Assembly: GCF_030272615.1 (NCBI RefSeq)
Contig: NC_081409.1
Coordinates: 20,832,260 to 20,896,259, forward strand
DNA from: Cryptomeria japonica
Lineage: Eukaryota > Streptophyta > Pinopsida > Cupressales > Cupressaceae
Length of the DNA stretch: 64,000 nucleotides
Direction: 5' to 3'
Below are positions 23,673 to 34,979 of this stretch, piece by piece. The position numbers and the translations under genes were made by a program. The notes under the pieces were generated by a model. That model was not told where the DNA came from, did not search any database, and saw only the letters and a program-made list of their open reading frames with translations. Within the stretch, counting starts at the first letter, position 1, and the number at the start of each line of letters is the position of its first letter.

Positions 23673-24461
23673 CTTTTATTCATTTATTTAATTATAACTT
23701 TATAATACAATTAATCTAATTTATTTTTAATACCATGCAGCTTAATTTAATAATTTCTTTAATTAACTAAATTTATAATCTCAATGCATAAACAATACAA
23801 TAATGAGATAATTTCATAAACTTAATTAATTAATTAAATCCACTAAAACACTCAAATTAAACAAATCTCAAGCAATTACCCATAAAAGATAAAATGACAA
23901 AATATGAAGACCGAACTAACTAACAAAACAACTAACTGACGACACTCATATGAGTGTAACTGAGTAAAATAGGGTCAACTACTATCTCCTCCACTTCCAT
24001 CAGAAAATATAAGGCACGCTCAGACCTATGAAGCCAGGTGGAGACGATACCCCGTACCTACCCGGTACTTGTACCTGCAATATCCTGCATCACCGAACCA
24101 CACGCGCATATATATATATATATAAAACACGGCAAACACACCGATGAAGGATAATCGCGACATTCCCTGTCTCACCGAAATGAGTGAAGGAAAATCATCC
24201 CCTTGCATCCAGTACACTCGCAAACACACAACATATAATTCCACATTGCATAAATAAAGTAAAATGTCAGTACATAGAAATAATACATAAAATGCCATAA
24301 ATCACAAGTACTGAAATACTGCAAATAAATTATACATCTCATCTCCAAATAAAGCATAATGTCATAAAAATCTGAATAATATGTCATGGTAATGTATCCA
24401 CTAAAAAACAACCAATAATAAAATATGAGTCTAATGAGTTCAAACTAGTAGGGGTACTACA

Positions 24462-24481
24462 TTCTCCCCCCCAAAACTAGG
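24462..24481 (-). other. Polypurine tract of H
   Basis: On the minus strand TTTTGGGGGGGAGAA directly precedes the 3' LTR start TGTAGTACC. Confidence 0.88.
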
Positions 24482-24496
24482 CTTACTCCTGGAAGC

Positions 24497-25660
24497 CTAA
24501 AATAAATATGAATACAGTTCTCTCATCTTTACTACATCCTCCCAAGTCGCTGAGGCCTCATCATTTGGGTCCCATAGGACCCTTACCTGGTCGATGGTAT
24601 GACCCCTGAGGATCAAATCCCAACGCTGAAGAATGCGCACGGGCTCCATGGAAAGTTGCCCGTCCTCGACCTGCAAAGAGTTCCAATCAATAACATGTGT
24701 CACATCTGGATGATAAGGTCAAAGAACTGAAACATGAAAGACATCGTGGATACGGGATAGACTCGGTGGCAAAGCAAGATGGTAGGCAATAGGTCCTATC
24801 CTCTCAAGGATCTCAAAAGGTCCAACAAACCAAGGCGCCAACTTAGATCCCTTTCCATAATGGATCGGACTCTTTCGCAGACGCACTCTCAAGAACACAT
24901 GATCGCCAACAGAAAACTGATGATCTACCCTATGAGCATCTACATACTTCTTCTGTCTATCCTGTGCTGCTACTAAATGCTCACGAATCCTATCTACCTG
25001 CTGCTCCATCTCCCGAAGAATATCCGGTCCTATAAGCACCCTGTCCTCTAACCGATCCCAACTCAAAGGAGTGCGGCAAGGATGACCATACAATGCCTGA
25101 AAGGGGGACATACCTATGGAGCTATGATATCCATTGTTATAAGAAAACTCCACTAAATATATATAGTCCTCCCAACGTGACTATTGGTCCATCACATACA
25201 TGCAAAACATGTCCTCTAATACCTGATTCACTCTCTCTGTCTGACCATCTGTCTCTGGATGATATGCTAAACTAAAATTCAACTGAGTCCCCAAAGCATG
25301 CTGAAGTGAGGTCCACAATGCTGAGGTAAAGACAGGATCTCTATCAGATATGGTCCGCCTCGGAATCCCATGCAATCTCACTACTTCTTCTAAGAAGACT
25401 CATGCCACCACTGCTGCTGTGTAGGAAGCTCGAATAGGAACAAAATGAGCAATCTTAGTCAATCTGTCAACTATGACCATGATGGAATCATGATGACACG
25501 AAGAGATAGGCAAACCAACAATGAAATCCATGGAAATGATATCCCATTTCCAATCCAATACTAGATTAGGCTGCAAAAGCCCTACTAGGTGTTGATGCTC
25601 TGCCTTCACTCGCTGACACTCTAAACATTTCGACACAAAATCAGCAATGTCACGTTTCAT
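24497..25660 (-). pseudogene. H integrase and chromodomain
   Basis: Minus-strand frame broken by TGA/TAG near 25397, 25178 and 24716. Order: last zinc-finger cysteines (CLECQRVKAEHQ), catalytic core (SMDFIVGLP, TISDRDPVFTS, AYHPETDGQTERVNQ: the three acidic residues D, D, E are visible), the C-terminal module (SVGDHVFLRV and GPFEILERIGPIAYHL, a GPY/F-type motif) and a chromodomain (PVRILQRWDLILRGHTIDQVRV, then ATWED). Integrase inserts the cDNA; the chromodomain is thought to steer it to particular chromatin. The stops lie at TAG and TGA codons consistent with former CAG and CGA. Confidence 0.9.
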
Positions 25661-26617
25661 ACCTGCCCAATGATAAATCTATCTAAGGTCTGCGTGCATC
25701 TTCTTGACACCAGGATGTGCTAAATAAGGTGCACGATGGGCCTCGGTCATGATTAAAACATGAAGACCCTCCAAAGGAGGTACATAAATTTGTTCATGGT
25801 GACGAAGAAATCCATCTGCCTCAAGGTTATACCGAGAAAATCTACCCTCTAAAGGCCTTCCGGACTCTATCACAGCTCTAACATCCTGATACCAAGTATC
25901 CTGAGGAAGAACTCCAAGAATTCTCTCTCTCAAGTCTACTCCAAGGGATAATGTTGAAACTTCATGCCACCTATGACTCAAAGCATTTGCTACTATGTTC
26001 TCTTTCCCCTGAATATAACAAGCCTCAAAATCATATTCGCAGAAGAATTCCATCCATCTTCGCTGTCGAGCATTCAAGTTTGGCTGTGTGAATATATACT
26101 GCAAACTGCGGTGATCACTATGCAGCTCAAACCGACACCCTAATAGGAAATGCTGCCATCAAACCAAAGCATGAACTACAGCTGCCAACTCTAAATCATG
26201 AACTGGATAGTTCAACTCATGGTTCTTAAGTTTGCGAGACTCATAAGCAACCACACGTCCATCCTGCATAAGTACTGCACCAATACCTTCCAAAGAGGCA
26301 TCTGTGCATACCATAAAATCTCCAAATGGATCAAGAACTGCCAAAATCAGAGCACTGACAAGGAGTTCCTTCAAGGTTTTAAAAGCTACTTCACACTGTT
26401 CTGACCAAACAAACTTCTTCCCTTTTCTCTGAAGAGAAGTAATCGGGTGTCCTATCCGGGAAAAGCCTTCAATAAAGCGACGGTAATATCTGGCCAAACC
26501 CATAAAACTCCTAACTTCAGAAACGTTGGTCGACGCTGGCCAATCAACAATGGCTTGGATCTTTGAAGGATCCACAAATATACCTTCTCCCAAAACCACA
26601 TGACCAAGATAGTTCAC
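25661..26617 (-). pseudogene. H RNase H and integrase zinc-binding region
   Basis: Continues the pol polyprotein. The RT thumb ([32 protein letters not shown]) leads into Ty3-type RNase H ([51 protein letters not shown]), which degrades the RNA of the RNA/DNA hybrid. Then come the linker and the histidines of the integrase zinc finger (EAHRAPYLAHPG). TGA near 26156 and TAG near 25676 interrupt it. Both fit C-to-T at CGA and CAG. Confidence 0.9.
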
Positions 26618-27223
26618 CTCAGTCTGGAAGAAGTCACACTATGCAAAATTGGCATAAAGTTGATTTTCCCTTAAGCACTGCAGTACCTGACGTAAGTGAC
26701 CCTCATGCTCCTCCACGGATCTAGAATAAATCAGAATGTCATCCAAGAATACAATGACGAAATGATCAAGATAGGTGCAAAAAACTCCATTCATTAAGCT
26801 CATGAAAATTGAAGGCGCGTTCGTCAACCCGAATGGCACCACTGTGAACTCATAGTGACCATAACGAGTACGAAATGTTGTCTTATGAATGTCTACATCC
26901 TGAATGCGTAACTAAGGGTATCCAGATTTCAAGTCAATCTTAGAGAACACCTTGGCTCCCTTAACCTGATCAAAAAGGTCATCTATACGAGGCAATGGAT
27001 ATCTATTCCGGATGGTTACCTTATTCAGCTATTGGTAATCAATGCATAACCGAAGAGAACCATCTTTCTTTTTAACAAAGATAACAGGCGCACCCCAAGG
27101 AGAAACACTAGGACGAATGAATCCCTTGGCCAATAATTCTTCTATCTGCAATTTCAACTCGCTTAACTCCTGAGTAGTCATCTGATATGGAGCTCTCGAA
27201 ATAGGTTCTACACCAGGAACCAA
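26618..27223 (-). pseudogene. H reverse transcriptase
   Basis: Palm and fingers of a Ty3/gypsy [80 protein letters not shown] and [12 protein letters not shown] (catalytic DD in FLDD, where YLDD is usual). Interrupted by TAG at about 27026, TAG at 26912 (in the GYHQLRI block) and TAG near 26638. Not functional. Confidence 0.92.
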
Positions 27224-27664
27224 ATCAACATGAACTATATCTCACTTCAGAGGCATACCAAGAATATCCAATGGAAACACATCTGCATACTCTCTAAGAG
27301 TAGGGTGACTATCAAGAGTGATTTCTCGCCTCTCTAACTCATCCAATTCCTCAAGAGTGATTGCAAAAAGTTGACATCCTCTATGCATGCACCGCTTAAG
27401 CTGCATAGCAGAGATCATACGCAGGGATATTGACCTCTATACTCCAACAATCTCCACTTCTCTGCCAAGGTCATCTAAACACTCTACTGTCTTCTTGCGA
27501 CAATCTACTTGAGCTTTGTGAGAATATAGCCAATCCATCCCCAACACAACTCCATAAGAACCCAAAGGAATGACTTGAAGGTCAACTAAGGTAACTATGG
27601 TTCCTAGGTCCAACTCACAACTGGGAATAAAGACATCTACAGAAACACGGACACCTGTAGCCAA
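27224..27664 (-). pseudogene. H protease (C-terminal part) and linker to RT
   Basis: The segment LVDLQVIPLGSYGVVLGMDWLYSHKAQVDCRKKTV is the C-terminal flank of a chromovirus aspartic protease. The catalytic DSG part and all of gag are missing upstream. The linker to RT carries TAG near 27434 and TGA near 27224. Confidence 0.85.
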
Positions 27665-27835
27665 CTCTACTGACCACCTCCCCTAGCTTTCCTAGCCATG
27701 ACCTAGCACTATAAAAGAGAAAACGGTTCAGATCTACAGCAAGGATAAGACAAGAGAGATACAAACATTTATGACCTAAGCAAGATGGTCAATGAAAGGC
27801 ACACTACAAACCCAGAGTACCCAGTGTTGAAACTT
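27665..27835 (-). other. H leader; gag absent
   Basis: Only about 170 bp separate the primer site from the protease remnant. A complete chromovirus would have well over 1 kb of gag here. No zinc knuckle or gag block occurs in any frame, so an internal deletion is likely. Confidence 0.75.
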
Positions 27836-27849
27836 GGGCTCTGATACCA
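27836..27849 (-). other. Primer binding site of H (Met type)
   Basis: On the minus strand TGGTATCAGAGCCC begins two bases after the 5' LTR end. Confidence 0.9.
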
Positions 27850-27851
27850 AA

Positions 27852-29453
27852 TGTAATGCCCCGCCAGGAACCCTAAAGGAAAACAACACAACTAGGCAAC
27901 TAAAAGGTGAAATAATTTTTTTTTGTTAAAGACTAAGTGTACTAACTAAAATCATTGCACGTTTAAAAACACAGTGGAAGTCTATCACAAGTTTTCCTAA
28001 GGGTAACCAACGAAGATTAATTTCATTGAATATATTAACACCACAGTTAATCCATTTAATTAGATAAATTGAATACTTAAGTTTAAAACTACACATACAT
28101 CCAAATTTCACAATAAAGAAATAAAAGTATTCCAATGTATCCAATTTTCATAAACCATTTAAACATAAGATCAAAACAATAACATTCATTTCACTGACAT
28201 AATAATATTACAATATCCATAAATACATGGCTTCCAATAATACCACTGGTTACAAAGATACAATATCAAGATTACATAAAAGTCTGATACAATGACCACA
28301 AGGTATCAACTGAACAATGATCTCGAACAAGAGCTCGTACATAAACCATGAACCAAGAAACACCAGCAAAGCCTTTCCTCACCTGAAGATACAATCCAGA
28401 ACATCCGATGGGAAGTGGCACTACCACCCGACCATGTGATCTCGAAATGGAACCGCCCCACCGTGCTAGGAGATAGTAGAAAACCCTCAAGCAAGGAAAG
28501 TAAGACAAGTACAAAAGGACTACAAGACTCTGCAACCATCCATGTAACACAACTCACAAAACACTAGTGACTCTAAGAAGAGAGTGTCATCACATAGCTT
28601 GATGGTTACCATGGTACAACCTCCATAGGTCCTGGCCCCCATACTCAGGTTTCTCTTGGTAACCTCTCCCGAGCCTCCGGTTCCAACTAAGTCTCATGCA
28701 GACCCTACCAATCCTTTCGTGAAGACAAGGTGGTAAGTTTGCCATTCCAAGCCTTCTCGTAACATCATGAGCCCTGTACAAGCACTCATCTATGCACGAG
28801 GCACATTTATCTTAATTAATATTTAAATCTACCCACCCCCTAATCAATTATTAGGTTATCACTTTTTAACTAACTTTTGACGGGTTATCCTGTCATCCAC
28901 TTTGGGCACGGCCCCCGCTCGAAAACCACTCTCTCTCTTAGGACACTAATAGGAAATGTTTCTCTCTGCAAGAACTCTATGGTGAAACAGGCAACCATAA
29001 ACAATCCTGACAAGCACAGGTGAAGGATACACAAATACCAACCCAAGATTGACCATTTGGACAAAAACACACAATGGCTCATATCAAATAGGTTATACAG
29101 CAACACCTGGTCTAGGAGAAATAATAACATAGGACACAATGACAATTTAACCAAAATTGCAATGAAATAAAACTTGACTGAGAACACAATATATGCAAGA
29201 TCCTATTACAAGCAATCTTTCCTTAAAAACAACCAAAGCATAAATAACATGCAATTTACGAATTTCTAGATAACAAGAATTTATAACTATTTAATACCAA
29301 AAAAAAACATCCATCTTGTCATTTGTCCAAAAGGATTTAAAATAAATTTACATATTAATCTTCTAATGTATTTTCAATATGTATATCGAATTTAAAATTA
29401 TAAAAATACTAAATTCTAAATTCTCTATTCTCAAATTGACAATTAAAATAAAA

Positions 29454-29537
<84 letters not shown>

Positions 29538-31191
29538 CACATTATAATTATTTTATTATTATTTATTTTTATTTGAAAAAAACTAAATAACAAATAAAAT
29601 TAAAAACTAAAATTAAAAATTAAAATTAAAATCTTTTAACTTGCAAAGGCTACCAAGGTAGAGCTGCGTGGGTAGAGGCGTAGCCTCCCCACATAATAAT
29701 TTTTTTATTTTTTTTGAATTATTATTTTTTATATATTTTTTTTAAATAGATTTTTTTAATAATTTCATTTTAATAAAATTTTAACAATAATAACAAAAAA
29801 CAATATTTTTCCAATAATTTCATTTTAACAAAATTTCAATTCTTTTTTTTTTCAAATTTAATTAACCCAAATAAATTTAATGTGTAATTAAATTTATTTT
29901 ATTAAGGTAATTAAAACCATTTCTCAGGTAAATACCCTTTCTCCTAAATCGTGCAATTTCCATGCACCATAAAAACTTGACAAATTTTCTATAATAATTT
30001 TCTTAATTTTCACAAAATTACATTCTTCCCACAAACAAGAAATACACATCAGGAATGAATTTTCAAACAAACTCGAATTCACCAGAAGAGGGTTTTGAAT
30101 TTGACAATTATTTTACACACACATCAAGCAAAGACAAATAGAAATATTTTTAATAAAACACACTCTAAGAAATCATCCAACCTAGTATAGCTTTCCTAGA
30201 AGAAATCTGTAGAAGAGCCCTAATCCCTTTAATAACTTCCAATAAAATTCTTCACCTAAATTCTTGACCTATTCCTGTGTGTTCCTGTCTATGTTTCTAA
30301 AATAAAGACCTAACCCCTATTTAAACTAAAATTCTAGGTTCAATAGCTTTTTCCAATACTTTAATTCCAATTAATCCTTTTATTCATTTATTTAATTATA
30401 ACTTTAGAATACAATTAATCTAATTTATTTTTAAAATAAAAGTATATTTTTAATACCATGCAGCTTAATTTAATAATTTCTTTAATTAACTAAATTTATA
30501 ATCTCAATGCATAAACAATACAATAATGAGATAATCTCATAAACTTAATTAATTAATTAATTAAATCCACTAAAACACTCAAATTAAACAAATCTCAAGC
30601 AATTACCCATAAAAGATAAAATGACAAAATACGAAGACCGAACTAACTAATAAAACGACTAACTGACGACACTCATACGAGTGTAACTGAGTAAAATAGG
30701 GTCAACTACTATCTCCTCCACTTCCATCAGAAAATATAAGGCACGCTCAGACCTGTGAAGCCAGGTGGAGACGATACCCCGTACCTGCCCGGTACTTGTA
30801 CCTGCAATATCCTGCATCACCGAACCACACATGCATATATATATAAAATATAGAAAACACGACAAACACACCGATGAAGGAGAATCGCGACGTTCCCTGT
30901 CTCACCTAAATGAGTGAAGGAAAATCATCCCCTTGCATCCAATACACTCTCAAACACACAACATATAATTCCACATTGCATAAATAAAGTAAAATGTCAG
31001 TACATAGCAATAATACATAAAATGCCATAAATCACAAGTACTGAAATACTGCAAATAAATTATACATCTCATCTCCAAATAAAGCATAATGTCATAAAAA
31101 TCTAAATAATATGTCATGGTAATGTATCCACTGAAAAACAACCAAAAATAAAATATGAGTCTAATGAGTTCAAACTAGTAGGGGTACTACA
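27852..31191 (-). mobile_element. 5' LTR of H
   Basis: 3340 bp; plus-strand ends TGTAATGCCCC and GGGGTACTACA. Compared with the 3' LTR it has the extra terminal 135 bp, lacks ~233 bp at about 30353, and has a small insertion near 30430. The AT microsatellite is at 29458-29534. No ORF is supported. Confidence 0.92.
29458..29534. repeat. (AT)n microsatellite in H 5' LTR
   Basis: About 38 AT units, longer than the copy in the 3' LTR. Confidence 0.97.
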
Positions 31192-31847
31192 AAGGTTCTA
31201 TGTCGTACGAAACACTGCTTTACACATGAAGTCACCAGTCTGTCGTTCTGTTTTGTATCTTGTGTCATCCTAAGCTGAATCTTATGTTGTACGAAACTCT
31301 GCATCTGTCCGTCCAGAGCTGTGTCCTGCATGCTTGTTTCAGATTTATCATGTATGCCTGATCAATTTGCAGTAAGCATAAACACCTGTTATCTGTCAAT
31401 TCATGCTTAGATTGTCTGCTTGGTTTTCTTGGTCAAGTTATCGTCCGTCAAAATCAGACTCTAGAAGATAAACACCTCAAGATTTTCAAGTGCTCACCCC
31501 CAACAAGTTCAAGATCTAAACATCTCAAAGCGCATTATCACCCTCTTTGATAAACTGATCACTCAAACATAGTTTCTCATCGGGATCAATCATCCTTTAT
31601 CATGAAACTGAAATGTTTGGTCAGGATAACTTTGTCCCACATCGTAGGATAGATCATTCCTACTGGACTAATTCTTATCAAATCATCACCATTGCACTCC
31701 TAAATCGAAGATCGAAAAACTTGCAAACCTTTAAACACTTGAATCCTCTTTTAGTGTCATATCACTCTATGGCCTTGAAATTGACTATTGATCACTTACC
31801 CAAAACAATCTTTTGGACAATCAAATCCTAGCACAATATTAAACACA
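31192..31847 (+). other. Leader of A, downstream of H
   Basis: Resumes with AAGGT and more TCGTACGA-type motifs (31203, about 31287). No gag domain is found in the 650 bp before the protease-like ORF, so most of A's gag is missing. Confidence 0.75.
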
Positions 31848-32645
31848 ATGCCCATTTTAACAAGAGAGCAGAGACATAAGATCGCTGAAACATTTGAAAT
31901 AGCTGAAGATTATATCAACATGACATACCAAAACAAAACACAAGAAGAAAACATGACAAACCAACATATCAGAGCAATCAAACAAGTTCAAAATCAAAAT
32001 CCAACTATGTTAAAACCTCACAAGGATTCAAATACTTCTCAAAAGAAAGGTGGCTCTTTTATGCACCTCTTAAAGAGATCCCTAAAGGATTTGGCTAAAG
32101 AAGATCAAAATTGTATATCTAACAATGATCCATCCATCCATAAGCAAATTGACGCTCCAAAGGCATCTATTCCTACACCTCTTGAAAGCTTGCAAGAACC
32201 TTCCATAGCATCCTTGCCAAACAATACATCCAAAGCTAAAGTTCCCCAAGGGATATCCAAAACTGCCATCAAACCTATTTCAGAGGATCCTATTCAAAGC
32301 TCATCTCCTTCATATCCAAGCATTAATTCACTGCAAAATCCCCATAGCACTTCCTTGCAAATTGAAGTCCTCATTCATAGAACGCTTGTTAAACGTGTCC
32401 TAATAGATGGGGGAGCTAGCTTAAACATTTTCTCTATGAATCTTGTCCATGCTCTAGGATATTCAGAAGATGCAGCTAATCCCCATAAAAGGATAAAAAT
32501 CAAAGCACATAATGAAGAAGAACATTACTCCAAGGGAATTGTGATACTACCAATCAATGTGGGACCTTTACAAAAAGATACAACATGCCAAGTTTTAGAC
32601 TTGGACCTACCATACAATATACTCTTGGGGAGACCATGGATTTAG
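31848..32645 (+). pseudogene. A gag C-terminal remnant and protease-like domain
   Basis: Start chosen at the ATG 31848 (MPILTREQRHK). The first ~170 residues are polar and rich in Gln, Asn, Ser and Pro, with no recognisable Gag core or zinc knuckle. From about residue 175 a retropepsin-like domain follows: VLIDGGASLNIF (D-G-G at the active site), then VLDLDLPYNILLGRPWI, the usual C-terminal ILGRPW block. The frame meets TAG at 32643-32645 but continues beyond it as pol, so the gene was once longer. It would cut the polyprotein if active. Confidence 0.8.
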
Positions 32646-33341
32646 GACATACAAGCTATACCATCAATAGGTCATCAGTGCTTAAAATTTCCATACAATG
32701 GATAGGAAACCACTATCTCAGCAGACTCAAATCCATTGCAGTGTTGTAATAATCAGAAATCAGCTCAAGAGATCATTGTTTCACATAACAAAGAGGCAGC
32801 ACCTTCAAGCACATAGTCCAAGGAACAATCATTTGAATCAATTTTATCAAACATGGAAGAAAAAATGCAGCTAAAAGATCAAGGAAATGAAGAATATTTG
32901 ATATCATGGAAAAACAAACAAGAGCAACTTCAAATTGAGAGAGATGAATAAGCAGATATAGTAGTCGATGTAGTTCATACGTATGTAGAACAAACGTTAG
33001 GAACTAGCCTACTTGAATCAGAATCACATTCGACTGACATGGACTTGACTGAGGACGATCAGGATTTTCTTATGCGAGGTCATTCTGACGAGAGTACTAT
33101 CCTAGACATTGACATACATACTGAAAGATCTGACATCTCTATCATGGCCCCTAATATCTTTGAAACTACTCAACCTGAAGATCCTTTATCCTTAAACTAT
33201 CCTGAACCTATGGACTAGGAAAATGAAGGACATACTGCTATTGATACCTTACCTAATGACCATGCCATATCCTTATATCTTGATGAAATCAAACCCGTAA
33301 CAACTCTCATCAGGGATTTCGCTAACGTATCTTCAAGTCAA
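32646..33341 (+). pseudogene. A protease-RT linker, several stops
   Basis: The same frame as the protease continues (DIQAIPS, HQCLKFPYNG, ...) with stops near 32706, 32816, 32950 and 33218, and an acidic middle part (DMDLTEDDQDF). This links protease to RT in Tat-like elements. No catalytic motif. It joins the open frame at 33342. Confidence 0.75.
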
Positions 33342-34979
33342 ATGGGTGTCAAATCTCCTAGTCACAAAATTGAAAATCAAGAAAACAATATCAGGTCTAA
33401 TGCTGAAAACCATTATTTGGCAACATTAGATCGGGAAAAAGTAAAAATAAAGGACGCATCTAATGGTGAAAACCTCCTTGAGGCGCTGGAAGATGGGAGA
33501 TTTGACACCTTACCAAAATTTTATCAAAAGAAGTTATATATCATAATAGCACCAGCAAAGGCAACTATCATTGGCACAAATGATCTACATCCAACAATCC
33601 CTTTATTAGAACCAACAAGACAGAAATATTTTGAACCATTCAAAAAATGGCAAGTCAATTTTACCTGGTCATATACAGACATTCCAGGGTTTGATCCATA
33701 TCTTACAATACAACACCTGAATATCAGTCCAGGAGCAAGAATCAATAATGGAACACAACATGGATCAAGAGCAAGCATCAATAAAAGAACACAACATAAA
33801 TCAGAAGCAGGCATTCTATTTATCAAAATAGTTGTAGAATGGAATATTAAACAACTTCAAGTCTTCGAAGATTCTCAGCTTGTCATTAATCAAATCAATG
33901 ATGACTATCAAACAAAAGATGACAAACTAATGCCTTACAAAAAGATGGTGGATTATTTCAAGAAGTACTCTGATGAAATAAATTTTGAACATATTCCAAG
34001 GAATGACAACAAAGCAGCTGACGCCATGGCTACACTTGCTTCTCTATTGCAGACACAGGAAAATCAAGAGCGTTATGAATTCCTGGTTGAAGAGTTGTTT
34101 CATCCCGCCTATAATTGTCCTGATTCCCAAACCATCTGTCAACTTATTGGACACGATTCCTCCCGCTATGGCCAAACTTACACATACCTGAAAGATAACA
34201 TCTTACCTCCTGACTTATCCAAGAACCAAAAGAGAAACTTTATTCGCCAATCCTCTCATTTTACTCTCGTCGCAGATACCCTATATAAACGAGGTCTAGA
34301 CAGTACTCTCTTAAGATGTCTTGAACAAGAAGAATCTGAGAAGGCTTTACATGAAGTCCATAATGACATTTGTGGCACTCATTCAAGTGGTCTTACCCTT
34401 TCGAAAAAACTCATACACTTGGGCTACTATTGGCTGACTATGGAACGAGATTCTTTTAAGATAGCAAGAACATGCAAACAATGTCAGATCCATGGGAACT
34501 TGATTCATGCACCAGCACAAGAACTACATGCTTTAGCAAAATCTTGGCCTTTTTGTCAATGGGGACTTGATCTAGTAGGAAAGATAAATCCTTCTTCATC
34601 TAATGGACACAAATTCATCCTGGTAGCTACTAAATATTTCACAAAATGGATTGAAGTTGTACCTCTCATCAATATCACAGGAAAACAAATTGCTGCATTT
34701 ATCTTGAACTATATCATCTGTCGCTATGGAATACCAATGACCATTATCACTGATAATGGGTGACCATTCAAGAATCAAGATGTACAAGAACTAGTGCTAA
34801 AGGAAAATCCATGCAACCAGGCAGATCGAGAAAAGAAAGGAAAGTTTGAACCAAACTGGTTAGGTCCGTTTGTGATCACAGCAGTATTTGGGTCAGGAGC
34901 ATATCAGTTATCAACATAGGATGGAGATTAGCTCGAGGAACCTATCAATAGCATGCACCTGAAAATGTTCTATGTCTGA
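33342..34979 (+). pseudogene. A pol remnant: RNase H and integrase, RT deleted
   Basis: The frame starts in the segment before RT (FTWSYTDIPGFDPYLTIQHL, nt 33659-33718), then jumps to RNase H (VFEDSQLVINQINDDYQ, HIPRNDNKAADAMATLASLL). The entire polymerase, including its DD motif, is missing. At the junction a 36-bp unit is repeated (33735-33770 and 33771-33806). Integrase follows: zinc finger (HEVHNDICGTHS, CKQCQIHG) and core (WGLDLVGKI, IITDNG). TGA at 34761 is followed by PFKNQDVQEL and then directly by the C-terminal FEPNWLGPFVI, so the part with the third catalytic Glu is deleted. Ends with TGA at 34977. Confidence 0.9.

Larger units (their letters stand above)
21039..24461 (-). mobile_element. 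3' LTR of H, truncated
   Basis: 3423 bp, minus strand TGTAGTACCCC at its start. The partner LTR extends about 135 bp further at the other end (27852-27986). It contains an AT microsatellite (22502-22562) and a three-copy 47/48-bp repeat (23526-23672) that the partner lacks through a ~233-bp deletion. No ORF is supported. Confidence 0.9.
21039..31191 (-). mobile_element. Chromovirus (Ty3/gypsy) H, gag-less, 3' LTR truncated
   Basis: Minus-strand element with very long LTRs (21039-24461 and 27852-31191), a Met-type primer site, a polypurine tract and a pol with protease, RT, RNase H, integrase and chromodomain. The right flank is AAGGT; the left LTR has lost its last ~135 bp together with the end of the flank, leaving AAG (21036-21038), so the TSD was probably AAGGT. 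No gag is found. The Tekay/Del-type clade is likely from the long LTRs and C-terminal chromodomain, but was not tested. Confidence 0.9.
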
